Source: Bacteroidales bacterium (GTDB taxonomy: Bacteria > Bacteroidota > Bacteroidia > Bacteroidales > UBA7960). Taken from it: DNA of 15,173 nucleotides. The stretch spans positions 1-15,173 of the forward strand of contig SLRE01000056.1 of assembly GCA_007131125.1 (NCBI GenBank), given 5' to 3'. Made by a program: the position numbers and the translations under genes. A model generated the notes under the pieces. It was not told where the DNA came from. It searched no databases and saw only the letters and a list, made by a program, of their open reading frames with translations. Shown here in pieces: positions 14,365 to 15,173 of this stretch; position 1 is the stretch's first letter; each line of letters opens with the position of its first letter.

Positions 14365-15173
14365 ATGAGATCAATTATTTCTTTGGTAGTCCTTAAAGGC
14401 TTCCTGTTGTTTATGGTTCCAAATGTTTTTGCCCAGGAGGATGCAGATTATGGTGATATTCTAGGGCAGGGTCGTGTGAATACCATCACTACGGCCGTAC
14501 CCTTTTTAATGATCGCCCCTGATGCCAGGGCCGGTGCTTTAGGTGATGCCGGGGTGTCCTCTTCTCCCGATGTTTACTCTATGCACTGGAACCCTGCCAA
14601 ATATGCTTTTGTGGAACAGGAAATGGGGGTTTCCCTCAGCTATACCCCATGGCTGCGTGCCCTGGTGGACGATATCAACCTGTCATACCTCAGCGGTTTT
14701 CGCCGCCTTGACGATCTGCAAACCGTGGCCTTCTCCCTGGTTTACTTTTCTCTGGGTGATATCAACTTTACAGATGATGTTGGAGAATACATGGGAACAG
14801 TTCGCCCCAACGAATTTGCCGTGGATGCTGCCTACTCCAGGAAATTAGGAGACAACATTTCCGGTGCCATTGCTTTGCGCTATATTTACAGCAACCTTAC
14901 CCAGGGACAATTCGTGCAGGGTGTGGAAACCAAACCCGGCATGGCATTGGCAGCCGATGTGGCCGCATACTATCAAAGGGAACTCAACTGGGATACCCCT
15001 ACTTTGTTTGCAGCAGGGGTCAATATCTCCAACATTGGAAATAAAATTTCCTATACCGACGATATCAATGCCGATTTTATTCCCATTAACCTGAGGATCG
15101 GACCTTCCATTACCATGGAACTGGATGATTTTAACACCATTTCCTTTATGCTTGACATGAATAAGCTGCTGGT
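14365..15173 (+). CDS. porV: Type IX secretion outer-membrane protein PorV (3' end outside window)
   Basis: PorV (LptO) is an outer-membrane beta-barrel of the FadL-like class that receives cargo from the translocon and carries it to PorU in the attachment complex. 269 codons are visible before the window edge; complete family members are about 380-400 residues. The signal peptide covers about 1-24 and ends VFAQ. The family hallmark follows: TTAVPFLMIAPDARAGALGD, then SSPDVYSMHWNPAKYAF, the segment with the invariant WNPA. Beta-strand pairs follow (SLSYTPWLRALVDDINLSYL, FSLVYFSLGDI, ALRYIYSNL). The ATG gives an intact signal peptide and has no Shine-Dalgarno. It follows porU by 164 bases in the same direction, the partnership seen in other Bacteroidota. 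Confidence 0.93.
   Translation, partial: MRSIISLVVLKGFLLFMVPNVFAQEDADYGDILGQGRVNTITTAVPFLMIAPDARAGALGDAGVSSSPDVYSMHWNPAKYAFVEQEMGVSLSYTPWLRALVDDINLSYLSGFRRLDDLQTVAFSLVYFSLGDINFTDDVGEYMGTVRPNEFAVDAAYSRKLGDNISGAIALRYIYSNLTQGQFVQGVETKPGMALAADVAAYYQRELNWDTPTLFAAGVNISNIGNKISYTDDINADFIPINLRIGPSITMELDDFNTISFMLDMNKLL

Noticed and set aside
14543..15094. Two short plus-strand frames inside porV
   Set aside because: They are out of frame with the PorV reading that continues intact from 14365 with a signal peptide and family motifs.
1..15173. Mobile element, CRISPR array or defence system
   Set aside because: No transposase, integrase, regular direct repeats with spacers, or defence-family protein was found; all long frames are explained by metabolic, cell-wall or secretion genes.

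Overview
The window looks like chromosomal DNA from a member of the Bacteroidota, probably an anaerobic or facultative relative of the Bacteroidales/Marinilabiliales. Two things support this. It carries core parts of the type IX secretion system (GldJ, a PorP/SprF-type protein, PorU, PorV), a system restricted to the Bacteroidota and close relatives. Its intergenic regions also carry the phylum's own promoter signature (TTTG, then TAnnTTTG). The 2-oxoacid:acceptor oxidoreductase suggests low-potential, ferredoxin-linked metabolism, hence growth without oxygen. The genus cannot be told from the sequence.

Region 1 (1-4801, minus strand) is a tight four-gene operon read from right to left: a sodium:solute symporter, a class III (CaiB/BaiF) CoA-transferase, the alpha subunit of a 2-oxoacid:acceptor oxidoreductase, and a beta subunit whose C-terminus runs into a gamma domain before the window ends. 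A promoter matching the Bacteroidota consensus lies just upstream of the symporter. The genes overlap or sit 20 bases apart, and both oxidoreductase cistrons have clear Shine-Dalgarno sequences inside the preceding gene. The likely logic is import of an organic acid, oxidative decarboxylation of a 2-oxoacid to an acyl-CoA, and transfer of CoA to another carboxylate. The substrate is unknown. This is the least-described part of the window.

Region 2 (4889-7338, minus strand) holds murF, which completes the UDP-MurNAc-pentapeptide precursor, followed 5 bases later by anmK, which recycles anhydro-MurNAc. A strong hairpin with a T-run stands 15 bases before the murF ATG and separates it from gldJ.

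Region 3 (7409-15173) is a type IX secretion locus. gldJ and a PorP/SprF-family gene are on the minus strand. porU (the C25-family sortase) and porV (cut by the window end) are on the plus strand. The two arms diverge from a 432-base intergenic region containing several inverted repeats and a porU promoter candidate. PorU and PorV are the attachment-complex proteins that remove and replace the C-terminal signal of cargo. GldJ belongs to the periplasmic lipoprotein set of the secretion/gliding machine. The PorP/SprF-like protein is an outer-membrane beta-barrel partner.

No tRNA, rRNA, CRISPR array, insertion sequence or phage gene was seen.
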